From positions 1-64,000 of the forward strand of contig JAIXUP010000040.1 of NCBI GenBank assembly GCA_027483505.1: a DNA stretch of 64,000 nucleotides, in the 5' to 3' direction. Below the pieces are notes generated by a model that saw only the letters and a list, made by a program, of their open reading frames with translations, was not told where the DNA came from and ran no database searches. This document shows, piece after piece, positions 19,210-28,850 of this stretch. How positions within the stretch are numbered: position 1 is the first letter of the stretch; each line of letters opens with the position of its first letter. This DNA comes from Hyphomicrobiales bacterium (lineage in GTDB: Bacteria; Pseudomonadota; Alphaproteobacteria; Rhizobiales; Beijerinckiaceae). Made by a program: the position numbers and the translations under genes.

Positions 19210-20535
19210 ATGCTGCAAACCCCGGAACCGACCTCGCGCCAGTTGCTCGCCTACGCCCTGCCGGCCCTGCCGGTCGCGGCGCTGAGCCTGCCCTTCTATG
19301 TCATGGTCCCGGAGTTCTACACCAAGGAGGTCGGCATCCCGATCGCGACGGTGGGCTTCGTCCTGCTTCTGGTCCGCATCATCGATGCTGTCACCGATCC
19401 GGTCGCCGGTGCGCTGGCCGACTGGACGCGGCCTGCCTTTGGCCGGCGGCGCAGCTGGGTGATGGGCGCGGCGCCGCTGGTCGCCCTCTGTACCTGGTTT
19501 GTGATGCGCCCGGCGGATGGCGCGGGCGCGCTTTACCTGTTCGCATGGGCCACCGCGCTCTCGCTGGCGTGGACGGCGATCTCGGTGCCCTACCAGGCTT
19601 GGGGAACCGAGCTTTCGCGCAGCTACGAGGGCCGCACGCGCGTTGCAGCCTACCGCGAGAGCTTCACCGTGGTTGGCACGCTGCTGGCGCTGCTGGTGCC
19701 AGCCATCATCCAGATGCAGGGAGGCGGCAGCCGCGAGGGCCTGGCGGGCCTTGCCATGATGATCGCGGTTCTGCTGCCTGTCGGCGCAGTCATGGCTGTA
19801 TGGATGGCGCCGGAACCCCGGGAACGGGTCCGCGTCAGCATAGATATCAGGCAGGGCATGGCCCATCTTGCCGCAAACCGCCCGTTCAGGCGTCTGCTCG
19901 CGGCCTTTTTCGTCAACGCACTGGCGAATGGCCTGCCCGCCACCCTGTTCCTGTTCTTTGTGGCCGACAGGCTCGGCACGGCACAGGCGGCCGGACCGCT
20001 GCTGGTGCTGTACTTCATCTGCGGTGTCGCCGGCGTCCCCTTCTGGCTCTGGTTGGCACGGCGCACCACAAAGCACCGGGCCTGGGCGCTCGGCATGCTG
20101 CTGGCCTGCCTTGGCTTCGCTGCCGCCCCCTTTCTGGGCCCCGGCCAGATCGGGCTGTTCGCCGCCGTCTGCATCGTCACCGGTCTGGCGCTGGGCGCCG
20201 ACGTCGTCCTGCCGGCGGCGGTCCAGGGCGATGTGATCGATGTCGATACGGCAGCTTCTGGCCAGGAGCGTGCCGGGCTGTATCTCGGGCTTTGGGCGCT
20301 CGCTACCAAGCTAGCCTATGCCGGAGCCGTCGGGCTGGCCTTTCCGCTTCTGGCGCTGGCGGGCTATGATCCGGGTGCGGGCGTCCGGACGGAAACCGGC
20401 CTGCTCACGCTCGGGCTGCTCTATGCCGCCCTTCCGGTCCTGCTCAAGTTGCTTGCCACCGCGATGATCTGGAACTTCCCGCTTGACCGGGCGGAACTGG
20501 CTGAGATCGCCCGCACGATCGGGGCGCGTGCCTGA
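19210..20535 (+). CDS. MFS transporter, GPH/MelB-like
   Basis: RIIDAVTDPVAGALADWT and FGRRRSWVMGAAP motifs, multiple hydrophobic helices. Confidence 0.85.
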   Translation: MLQTPEPTSRQLLAYALPALPVAALSLPFYVMVPEFYTKEVGIPIATVGFVLLLVRIIDAVTDPVAGALADWTRPAFGRRRSWVMGAAPLVALCTWFVMRPADGAGALYLFAWATALSLAWTAISVPYQAWGTELSRSYEGRTRVAAYRESFTVVGTLLALLVPAIIQMQGGGSREGLAGLAMMIAVLLPVGAVMAVWMAPEPRERVRVSIDIRQGMAHLAANRPFRRLLAAFFVNALANGLPATLFLFFVADRLGTAQAAGPLLVLYFICGVAGVPFWLWLARRTTKHRAWALGMLLACLGFAAAPFLGPGQIGLFAAVCIVTGLALGADVVLPAAVQGDVIDVDTAASGQERAGLYLGLWALATKLAYAGAVGLAFPLLALAGYDPGAGVRTETGLLTLGLLYAALPVLLKLLATAMIWNFPLDRAELAEIARTIGARA

Positions 20536-20538
20536 GCC

Positions 20539-21390
20539 TCACCCCTTGCCGGTGACGATGACCGCATCGGGGCGCGAGCCGTATTCGGCCCATGACCCGT
20601 CATACAGGGCCTTCGCCGGCTTGCCGACGATCTCCATGGCCGTCGACAGGATGGCCGCCGTCACACCGGAGCCGCAGCTGGTAATCACGGGCTTGTCGAG
20701 ATCGACGCCAGCCGCCGCAAAGGCCGCAGCCAGCGCCGCTTGATCCTTCAGCTTGCCATTCTCGATGATCGCGCCGTAGGGCAGATTGATCGCCCCGGGC
20801 ATATGGCCGGATGGCAGGTTCGGACGAGGCTCCGGGGCCTCACCGGAAAACCGGTTGGCCGGGCGCGCATCCACCACCTGAGCCGTCCGCCCCGAAAGAG
20901 CAGCCTTTACGTCGTCCAGCGACGCGACGGCAGAGGGGTCGAGGACGGCGTTGAACGTCCGGGCCGGGCGCACCTTCGCTGGGCCGGCCTCGACGGCGCG
21001 CCCCTCGGCCAGCCACTGCGGAAATCCGCCATCGAGGATGAACACGCGCTTGGCGCCGAAGCTGCGGAAGGTCCAGCGTACCCGGGGGGCGGCAAACAGC
21101 CCGGCCCCGTCATAGACGACGATGGTCATGTCGTCCGAAATGCCCATTGCGCCGACGGTTGCGGCGAACGCGGCCGCAGTGGGCAACATGTGTGGCAAGG
21201 GTGAGGTCTTGTCCTTGACGGCATCGATGTCAAAGCCGACCGCGCCCGGAATGTGGCTGACAAGAAACTCCTCGGTCCCATTCCGGTTCATGGTCGACAG
21301 GTAATACGAGCCGTCGACCACGATCACCTCATCCTGGCCGAGATGGCCCTCAAGCCACTCAGTCGAGACAAACACATCGTCACGCGCCAT
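20539..21390 (-). CDS. sseA: 3-mercaptopyruvate sulfurtransferase (two rhodanese domains)
   Basis: CGSGVTAAI active-site loop and VDARPANRFSGEAPEPR motifs. Confidence 0.93.
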   Translation of the reverse strand: MARDDVFVSTEWLEGHLGQDEVIVVDGSYYLSTMNRNGTEEFLVSHIPGAVGFDIDAVKDKTSPLPHMLPTAAAFAATVGAMGISDDMTIVVYDGAGLFAAPRVRWTFRSFGAKRVFILDGGFPQWLAEGRAVEAGPAKVRPARTFNAVLDPSAVASLDDVKAALSGRTAQVVDARPANRFSGEAPEPRPNLPSGHMPGAINLPYGAIIENGKLKDQAALAAAFAAAGVDLDKPVITSCGSGVTAAILSTAMEIVGKPAKALYDGSWAEYGSRPDAVIVTGKG

Positions 21391-21402
21391 GATGGTGTCC
21401 TT

Positions 21403-22122
21403 TCAGGCCAGGGATATCCGCACACGGCGGTTCTGCTTGCCCTTTTTCTCGATATCCGTGACCAGCACGGTGCCGATTTCGCTGGTGTTTCGGACATGCG
21501 TCCCGCCGCAGGGCTGCAGGTCGATACCGTCGATCGCAACGAGGCGGACGCGCCCCGAGCCGCGAGGCGGCTTGACCGACATGGTTTTCACAAGGGCCGG
21601 ATTGGCATCGAGTTCCTCGTCGGTGATCCACCGCTCGGTCACGGCCGCGTTGCGCCCGATCAGCTCCGCCAGCTTCGCAGCGATATCCGCCTTGTCGAGG
21701 CCCGCTTCAGGGATGTCGAAATCGAGCCGGCCCTCGCCGTCGCCGATCGCGCCGCCTGTGACCGGATAGGCAAGGACGCAGCTCAGCAGATGCAGCGCGG
21801 TATGGACACGCATGCGCCTGAAGCGTGGCGCCCAGTCGAGGTGCAGCGTCACGGCTTCGCCGACGGCCGGAAGGTCCTGCCCTTCCAGCGGCACATGGAT
21901 GACCTGGGATTTGTCGGCAGGATTATAGACTGTCGCACCGATGGCGACCGCAGCGCCGTTCGCACGTTCAAGCCGGCCCGTGTCGCCCGGCTGCCCGCCG
22001 CCTGTCGCATAGAAATTACTGCGGTCGAGAATGATTCCGCCCCGTTCATTGATCGAGATCACACTCGCCGCGGCCTCCCTGAGATAGGCGTCATCGCGAA
22101 ACAGCAGTGTGGTGGCGGACAT
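21403..22122 (-). CDS. alanyl-tRNA editing protein (AlaX type)
   Basis: HTALHLLS and CGGTHVRNTSEIG metal-binding motifs; ggQpgDTG motif. Confidence 0.9.
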   Translation of the reverse strand: MSATTLLFRDDAYLREAAASVISINERGGIILDRSNFYATGGGQPGDTGRLERANGAAVAIGATVYNPADKSQVIHVPLEGQDLPAVGEAVTLHLDWAPRFRRMRVHTALHLLSCVLAYPVTGGAIGDGEGRLDFDIPEAGLDKADIAAKLAELIGRNAAVTERWITDEELDANPALVKTMSVKPPRGSGRVRLVAIDGIDLQPCGGTHVRNTSEIGTVLVTDIEKKGKQNRRVRISLA

Positions 22123-22310
22123 TTCGGCGAGCCAGTCGGTGGAGGATCAGGGGAGCGGACGTTACGGTGCGGCCCCGCGTCGCGCAAGGCGCCGCGCGGG
22201 GCAGAAGCGTCGGGACTCGCGCAGAACCGCGCCTAGGTAAAAATACCAATGTGGACTTTCAAATTTTTAAGCCATTCTGATCATTAACCAAAGAAGTCGA
22301 CTCGGTCTGG

Positions 22311-22339
22311 TGATCCAGCATGGTTCAAAGCGCGTAAGA
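22311..22339 (+). promoter_or_regulatory. ECF11 (RpoE/ChrR)-like promoter motif TGATCC-N18-TAAGA
   Basis: tgatcc agcatggttcaaagcgcg taaga, about 80 bp upstream of the ChrR-like gene. Confidence 0.45.
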
Positions 22340-22420
22340 CTCCATGCTAAAGACGTTAGAACCGACAGATTGCCCTTAGGGCAACTTTGCGATCTGTGAG
22401 CTGACACAGGAATTGCAGAA

Positions 22421-23086
22421 TTGAAACACCACGCCCCCACATCGTCGCCCGCGCGCCCGCTTGATGCGCTCCTTGCCCAGTATGCATCGGGCGCGCTTCC
22501 GCCTGCGTTGCATGTGCTCGTTGCGTCCCATCTCGACCTGCACAGCGAAAGCGAGGCCTTTGTCGGCCAACTCGAAACGCTTGGCGGGCTCGAATTGGCG
22601 CGTCAGGCACCGCACCCTCTCACTTCGCGCGACCGGATGCTGGCGGATATCATGAAGCTTGGTCAGATTGATGTCGGCGCAGAAGACGCCCGGGCGGCAG
22701 ACCCGGTGTTCACCCCCGCCTTGCTGGATTACGTCGGCTGCTCGTCGGCTGAGGTGCCGTGGCGGACGGTCCTGCCCGGCGTGAAGGAATATGTCATCTC
22801 TGATCGCAACGGCGTCGAGGCCAAGCTTTTCTGGATCAAGGCCGGGCGAAAGATCCCGTCGCACACCCATGAAGGGCAGGAAGTGACCCTTGTGCTCAAG
22901 GGCGGGTTCGCCGATATCTCGGGCCATTACCGGCGCGGGGAAGTTGCCGTTGCGGACGAGGATGTAGACCACAAGCCGGTCGCGGACATGGACGAAGATT
23001 GCATCTGCTTCGCCGTGACCGATGCGCCGCTCAAGCTGACTGGACCGGTCGCCCGCTTCTTCCAAGGCCTGCTCAGCAAGCATTGA
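22421..23086 (+). CDS. ChrR-like cupin anti-sigma factor with substituted CxxC
   Basis: LLAQYASGALPPALHVLVASHLDLHSESEAF plus cupin HTHEGQEVTLVLKGGFAD; TTG start with upstream AGGAA. Confidence 0.8.
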   Translation: MKHHAPTSSPARPLDALLAQYASGALPPALHVLVASHLDLHSESEAFVGQLETLGGLELARQAPHPLTSRDRMLADIMKLGQIDVGAEDARAADPVFTPALLDYVGCSSAEVPWRTVLPGVKEYVISDRNGVEAKLFWIKAGRKIPSHTHEGQEVTLVLKGGFADISGHYRRGEVAVADEDVDHKPVADMDEDCICFAVTDAPLKLTGPVARFFQGLLSKH

Positions 23087-23156
23087 ACCACCCGGATCTG
23101 ATATCGGCTGTCGCGGGGGATCGATCCGTCTCTCGCGACTTTTCTTTGGAGTGTGT

Positions 23157-23948
23157 ATGCCCGTTGCGACCATGAAACCGGCCGACGGCGTGGCCTGGCT
23201 CACCGGCGCCAGCTCCGGAATTGGCCGCGCCACCGCGCTTGAACTCGCCAGGCGCGGCTGGACCGTCTGCGCCACGGCGCGAAGGCTTTCGGAACTGGAA
23301 CAGCTTGCATCCGATGCGCAAGGCCTGCCGGGCCGGATCATAGCTCATGTCGGCGATGTGACCGACACGGACGGGATGGCGCAACTCGTCGACGCGATCG
23401 AGCGCGTCCATGGTCCCATCGCCCTCGCCTTCTTCAACGCCGGCGTGGCACCCTATACGCGGGCCGGCGCGCTAGACGTTGAAGCGTTTCGCACGGCGCT
23501 CAATGTCAACGTGCTGGGCGTGGCCAATGGACTCGCACCGATGCTGGCGCGCATGGGCGAGCGCCGCAAGGGCCAGGTCGCCGTCAACGCCTCGATCGCG
23601 GGCTATCGCGGCCTGCCCAAGGCAGCGGCTTACGGCGCCTCGAAGGCAGCGGCGATCCATCTGTGCGAAGCGCTGAAGTTCGATTGCGACAATCTCGGGC
23701 TGACCATGCAGGTCGTCAATCCGGGCTTCATCGACACGCCGCTGACGCGCAAGAACGACTTTCCGATGCCGTTCCTGATGTCGATGGAGGACGCCGCCCG
23801 CCGGGTGGTGGACGGCTTCGAGCGTGGTCGGTTCGAGATCATCTTTCCGAAGCGACTCGCACTGATCCTGAAAGTCATGCGCCTCCTGCCCTACGCCTGG
23901 TATTTCCCACTGGTGGCGCGGCAGACTGGCTGGGACAAGCAGGGCTAG
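23157..23948 (+). CDS. SDR family oxidoreductase
   Basis: LTGASSGIGRATALELARRG and YGASKAA motifs. Confidence 0.9.
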   Translation: MPVATMKPADGVAWLTGASSGIGRATALELARRGWTVCATARRLSELEQLASDAQGLPGRIIAHVGDVTDTDGMAQLVDAIERVHGPIALAFFNAGVAPYTRAGALDVEAFRTALNVNVLGVANGLAPMLARMGERRKGQVAVNASIAGYRGLPKAAAYGASKAAAIHLCEALKFDCDNLGLTMQVVNPGFIDTPLTRKNDFPMPFLMSMEDAARRVVDGFERGRFEIIFPKRLALILKVMRLLPYAWYFPLVARQTGWDKQG

Positions 23949-24005
23949 CGTCCGGGATGCACCGAAGCGCGCAGGCCGGCCCATCGCCGCCTGCGCCGCC
24001 TTTCC

Positions 24006-24794
24006 TCAATGCAGGATCTGGCTGAGGAACAGCTTCGTCCGCTCGTGCTGCGGGTTCTTGAAGAACTCGTTCGGCTCGTTCATCTCGACGATCTGGCCTG
24101 CATCCATGAAGATGACCCGGTTTGCGACCTGCCGGGCAAAGCCCATTTCGTGGGTTACGCACAGCATGGTCATGCCTTCCTCCGCGAGGCTCACCATGGT
24201 GTCGAGCACCTCCTTGACCATTTCCGGGTCAAGCGCCGAGGTCGGCTCGTCGAACAGCATGATCTTCGGGCTCATGCAAAGCGAGCGGGCGATAGCCACG
24301 CGCTGCTGCTGGCCACCGGAGAGCTGGCCGGGATACTTCGCCGCCTGCTCCGGGATCTTGACCCGGGTCAGGTAATGCATCGCGATTTCCTCGGCGTCCT
24401 TCTTCGGCAGCTTTTTCACCCAGATCGGCGCCAGCGTGAGGTTCTCGAGGATGGTCAGGTGCGGGAACAGGTTGAAGTGCTGGAACACCATGCCGACATC
24501 GCGGCGGATTTCATCGATCTTCTTGAGGTCGTTGGTGAGTTCCGTGCCATCGACGATGATGTTGCCCTTCTGGTGCTCTTCCAGCCGGTTGATGCAACGG
24601 ATCATCGTCGACTTGCCCGAGCCCGACGGCCCGCAGATAACGAGGCGTTCGCCACGCGCGACCTTGATGTTGATGTCGCCCAGGACATGGAAATCGCCAT
24701 ACCACTTGTTCACGCCGATCATCTCGACGGCGGTTTCGGTGTTCAGTGTGGTCGGCTTGAGCCCGGCAGGCTTGGAGGCAAGTGCGGTGGCCAT
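24006..24794 (-). CDS. aapP: amino-acid ABC transporter ATP-binding protein (AapP-like)
   Basis: Walker [25 protein letters not shown], next to AapM/Q-like permeases. Confidence 0.9.
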   Translation of the reverse strand: MATALASKPAGLKPTTLNTETAVEMIGVNKWYGDFHVLGDINIKVARGERLVICGPSGSGKSTMIRCINRLEEHQKGNIIVDGTELTNDLKKIDEIRRDVGMVFQHFNLFPHLTILENLTLAPIWVKKLPKKDAEEIAMHYLTRVKIPEQAAKYPGQLSGGQQQRVAIARSLCMSPKIMLFDEPTSALDPEMVKEVLDTMVSLAEEGMTMLCVTHEMGFARQVANRVIFMDAGQIVEMNEPNEFFKNPQHERTKLFLSQILH

Positions 24795-24825
24795 ATGGGA
24801 GAGCTCCTCTGGATGACGGATCGAT

Positions 24826-26151
24826 CTATCGCTTTTGCCCTGCGGCCAGCTTCTTCTCGACCGAAATCGAGTAGCGCGACATGCCCCAGCAGCAGATGAA
24901 GTAGAAGATGGCAGCGAAGGCGTAGCCTGTCGCGCGCGTGGTCGGCGTGGCCCACAACGGATCGGCGAACGAGGCCTCGATCGTCTTCATGAAGTCGAAG
25001 ATGCCAATGATCGTCACCAGCGTCGTGTCCTTGAACAGGCCGATGAAAGTATTGACGATGCCGGGAATGACAATCCGCAACGCCTGCGGCAACACGATCA
25101 GACGCATCATCTTGCCGTAGCCGAGGCCAAGCGACATCGCGCCTTCATACTGCCCTTTCGGGATCGCCTGCAGGCCGCCGCGGACCACTTCCGCCATGTA
25201 GGCCGACGCAAACAGCGCGACGCCGATCAGCGGCCGCAGCAGCCGGTCGGGCGACCATTCCTGCGGCACGAACAGCGGCAGCATCACGTTGGCCATGAAC
25301 AGCACCGTGATCAGCGGCACGCCGCGCACGAACTCGATGAAGACCACCGAAAACAGCTTGATGATCGGCAGCTTCGAGCGGCGCCCCAGCGCCAGCGCGA
25401 TGCCGAACGGCAGCGAGAACACGATGCCTGCCGAAGCGATCAGCAATGTCACCAGGATACCGCCCCACAGCCCCGTTTCGACGACAGGCAATTCGCCCGG
25501 GCCGACCTGAACATACAGGCCGAACAGGAGCATGGCTGCCAGAATGCCGTAGCGGATCAGGCTCTCGGGCCGCGTGAAGACACCGGTCTCGCCCTTGCGT
25601 GTGGCGCTCACATCGCCCCAGATCGTCCACGCCAGAAGCGCGAAGCCCGCGATCAGGAACCAGAACTCGGCGCGCGCGCCGCCATAGAGCAGCATCCAGG
25701 CGGAGATCGGCAGGATGCCGAAAAAGAACAGGAAGCCGACGGACTTGAACGGCGCCTTGTCCCACAGCAGCCAGACGATCGAAATCCCGAAGCCAAGGAA
25801 CACGAGGTTGACGCGCCAGCGCTCAGCCTGCGTGTAGGACCCATAGATGAAATACTGCAGGCGGTCGCCAACGAACGCCCAGCAGGCTCCGACCTCGCGG
25901 CCGACCTTGTCGCTCAGGCAGGCGTCCCGGCCCGAGCCCGACCAGACCGCATCGAACACGTAGAACTTGAGCAGGGCGGGCACAGTGGTCGCGATCAGGT
26001 AGAGCGCGACCAATGTCAGCAGTGTGTTGGCCGGCGACGCGAACAGGTTCGCCCGCATCCAGTGGATTGGTCCCTTGGTGTTGGACGGGGCCGGCAGTTG
26101 CGGCAGGCTCTGTGCCTGCACATAGGCGGAAGCATTGGCGGAGACGTTCAT
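24826..26151 (-). CDS. aapM: amino-acid ABC transporter permease (AapM-like)
   Basis: Long N-terminal extension plus [22 protein letters not shown] and EAA loop. Confidence 0.9.
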   Translation of the reverse strand: MNVSANASAYVQAQSLPQLPAPSNTKGPIHWMRANLFASPANTLLTLVALYLIATTVPALLKFYVFDAVWSGSGRDACLSDKVGREVGACWAFVGDRLQYFIYGSYTQAERWRVNLVFLGFGISIVWLLWDKAPFKSVGFLFFFGILPISAWMLLYGGARAEFWFLIAGFALLAWTIWGDVSATRKGETGVFTRPESLIRYGILAAMLLFGLYVQVGPGELPVVETGLWGGILVTLLIASAGIVFSLPFGIALALGRRSKLPIIKLFSVVFIEFVRGVPLITVLFMANVMLPLFVPQEWSPDRLLRPLIGVALFASAYMAEVVRGGLQAIPKGQYEGAMSLGLGYGKMMRLIVLPQALRIVIPGIVNTFIGLFKDTTLVTIIGIFDFMKTIEASFADPLWATPTTRATGYAFAAIFYFICCWGMSRYSISVEKKLAAGQKR

Positions 26152-26162
26152 GATCCGTCACC

Positions 26163-27347
26163 TCACCGTTCGACCAGCGCCATGCGCTGATTATAGTAGT
26201 TCATGAAGGCCGACGTCAGCAGGCTGATGGTCAGATAGACCGCCATGGTGATGCCGACGATTTCAATCGCACGGCCGGTCTGGTTCAGCACCGTTCCGAG
26301 GAACACCTGCGCAAGGTCAGGATAGCCGATCACGACTGCCAGCGAGGAATTCTTGGTCAGGTTGAGGTAGTTCGACGTCAGCGGCGGGATGATGACCCGC
26401 AGCGCCTGCGGGATCACGACATTGCTGAGCGTTCGGGAATAGGGCAAGCCGAGCGAGTCCGCCGCTTCCCATTGTCCCTTCGAGACTGCCAGGATGCCGG
26501 CGCGGACAACTTCGGCGATGAAGCCGGCGGTATAGGTGGTAAGCCCCAGCAGAAGCGCGATGAACTCCGGATAGACGGTGATGCCGCCACGCACGTTGAG
26601 CCCGCCCATCGCGGGGTAGTTGAAACTGATGGGCCCGCCCGTCACGACATAGGCGACAGCCGGCAGGCCTATGAGCGCTCCGAGCGACAGCCACCCGATC
26701 GGATAGATGCGCCCCGTCGCCGCCTGCTGCTGCTTGGCCCAGAGGTAAAAGGCGATGGAGCCGAACACGGCGAGCAGGAAGGCGGCGCCGATGAGCCCCG
26801 CGCCTGCGCTGAACACCGGCTCGGGCACATAAAGGCCGCGATTGTTCAGCAGCGCCCCGCCCGGAATGGCGATAGAGTCGCGCGGCCGGGGCAGCGGTTC
26901 GAGCACGGCCTTGTACCAGAACAGCAACTGCAGCAGCAGCGGCAGGTTGCGGATCACCTCGACATAGACCATCGCCGCCTTGGCAACGATCCAGTTTTTC
27001 GAAAGGCGCGCGATCCCGACCAGAAAGCCGAGGATGGTGGCGAAGAAAATGCCGAACGCGGCGACCAGCAGCGTGTTCAGCAGGCCGACCCAGAACGCGT
27101 CGCCATAGCTGGATCGCGCGCTGTAGGGGAACAGCGCCTGATTGATGTCGAACCCCGCCTGCGAGTCCCAGAAGTCGAGACCGAACGGAATGCGCTGCCG
27201 CGCCAGGTTCTGGCTGACATTCGAGATCATCGTGTAGCCGATATAGACCACCGCTCCGATCAGCAGCGCCTGATAGACGTAGCCGCGGATTTTGGGGTCA
27301 TACCAGAGCGATGCCTTGCCGGTTTCCGGCGCGGACTGCATGGACAC
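26163..27347 (-). CDS. aapQ: amino-acid ABC transporter permease (AapQ-like)
   Basis: VIRNLPLLLQLLFWY, AEVVRAGILAVSKGQWEAADSLGL motifs. Confidence 0.9.
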   Translation of the reverse strand: MSMQSAPETGKASLWYDPKIRGYVYQALLIGAVVYIGYTMISNVSQNLARQRIPFGLDFWDSQAGFDINQALFPYSARSSYGDAFWVGLLNTLLVAAFGIFFATILGFLVGIARLSKNWIVAKAAMVYVEVIRNLPLLLQLLFWYKAVLEPLPRPRDSIAIPGGALLNNRGLYVPEPVFSAGAGLIGAAFLLAVFGSIAFYLWAKQQQAATGRIYPIGWLSLGALIGLPAVAYVVTGGPISFNYPAMGGLNVRGGITVYPEFIALLLGLTTYTAGFIAEVVRAGILAVSKGQWEAADSLGLPYSRTLSNVVIPQALRVIIPPLTSNYLNLTKNSSLAVVIGYPDLAQVFLGTVLNQTGRAIEIVGITMAVYLTISLLTSAFMNYYNQRMALVER

Positions 27348-27498
27348 GTGTCTTCCCCCTCAGTTCTCGGACTGCCTCCGGCCGTTCGGCCTGTTCTGGG
27401 CCCGGTCTTGATCGTCTGCAGCGGCGGGCCGCGTCATACGATGTCATGCTGGCGCAATTGCGCGCAACGCGCAACCGACGGCGCGGGGTCAACTGCAC

Positions 27499-27527
27499 AA
27501 AAAAGCGCCCGACACTGTCGGGCGCTT
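27499..27527 (-). terminator. Rho-independent terminator/attenuator between aapJ and aapQ
   Basis: AAGCGCCCGACA/TGTCGGGCGCTT stem with A6 on the plus strand (U6 in the minus-strand transcript). Confidence 0.75.
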
Positions 27528-27545
27528 GGCATCGCGGCTGATTTT

Positions 27546-28577
27546 TCAGCGGATCGGCGGTGCGTACTGCAGACCGCCATTCGACCACAACGCGTTCACG
27601 CCGCGGGAGATCTTCAGCGGCGAGCCGGCGCCGACATTGCGCTCGAAGCTCTCGCTGTAGTTGCCGACATGACGGATGATCCGGGCGGCCCAGTCATTCG
27701 TCAGGCCGATGCCTTCGCCGAGCTTGCTCTCGACGCCGAGCAAACGCCGGATTTCCGGGTTGTTCGACTGCAGCGACTGGGCGAGGTTGGCGCGTGTCAC
27801 GCCGAGTTCCTCGGCATTCAGCATCGCATAATGCGTCCACTTGACGATGTTCGCCCACTGGCTGTCGCCATTGGCGCGCACGGCGGAACCGAGCGGTTCC
27901 TTGGAAATCACTTCCGGCAGGACGATGTGGTCATCCGGACGCGACAGCTTCAGGCGCTCAGAATACAGGCCGGACGCATCGGTGGTGAAGGCGTCGCAAC
28001 GGCCGGCCTCGTAGGCCGAGCGGGTCTCGTCGGCGGTCGCGAAGGTCACGGGCGTGTACTTGAGGTTGTTCTTGCGGAAGAAGTCGGCGAGGTTGAGCTC
28101 GGTCGTGGTGCCCTGCTGCGTGCAGACTTGGGCGCCTTCAAGCTTCAGCGCGGAGGTCACGCCGAGGCTCTTGCGGACCATGAAGCCCTGGCCGTCATAG
28201 TAGTTCGTCGCCAAGAAGGCGATGCCCAGCGTGGTGTCGCGCGTCATCGTCCAGGTCGAGTTGCGGACCAGCACATCGACTTCGCCGGACTGGAGCGCGG
28301 TGAAGCGGGCCTGGGCTGTCAGCGGGATGAACTTCACCTTGCTCGGATCATCGAAGATCGCGGCGGCAATCGCGCGGCAATAGTCGACATCGAGGCCGGA
28401 CCAGTTGCCCTGGGCGTCTGGAACGCCGAAGCCGGCCAACCCGGTGTTCGAACCGCAGTTCAGCACGCCGCGGGCCTTGACCTGATCGAGGGTCGAGCGC
28501 TGCGCCTGGGCGGCAGCAGCCGAAATGGTCAGCGCGAGGGCCGCGCCAGCCAGAAGGCCGGTCATGATCGTCTTCAT
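27546..28577 (-). CDS. aapJ: amino-acid ABC transporter substrate-binding protein (AapJ-like)
   Basis: Signal peptide, RGVLNCGSNTGLAGF, WSGLDVDYCRAIAAAIFDD motifs. Confidence 0.92.
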   Translation of the reverse strand: MKTIMTGLLAGAALALTISAAAAQAQRSTLDQVKARGVLNCGSNTGLAGFGVPDAQGNWSGLDVDYCRAIAAAIFDDPSKVKFIPLTAQARFTALQSGEVDVLVRNSTWTMTRDTTLGIAFLATNYYDGQGFMVRKSLGVTSALKLEGAQVCTQQGTTTELNLADFFRKNNLKYTPVTFATADETRSAYEAGRCDAFTTDASGLYSERLKLSRPDDHIVLPEVISKEPLGSAVRANGDSQWANIVKWTHYAMLNAEELGVTRANLAQSLQSNNPEIRRLLGVESKLGEGIGLTNDWAARIIRHVGNYSESFERNVGAGSPLKISRGVNALWSNGGLQYAPPIR

Positions 28578-28850
28578 ACTCTTCTCCCACGTTGTCCGAT
28601 CAGCTCACGCGCCGTCGGCTTTGATGCTTTTCGCCCAAATCTCAGGCAGCACATGCGCCTTGGGCATTGCCGCCATCGACTTTTGTATGACCTGCCCCTG
28701 ACAGACTGCCAGCGGGCCGTCAAGCCCGTGACACTGCAGATGACGGACGCATCCTTGCGGCCGTGAGTCCGGATCGGAAGCAGTTTGACCTTGTCGTCAA
28801 CCAGCCTCACAATACCTCTCCCGCCGGTTTGATCAAGAAGTACCCAGTCC

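Noticed and set aside
26472-28766. 764-aa plus-strand ORF
   Set aside because: Antisense to aapQ/aapJ-like genes; low-complexity Arg/Gln/His-rich translation typical of high-GC shadow ORFs
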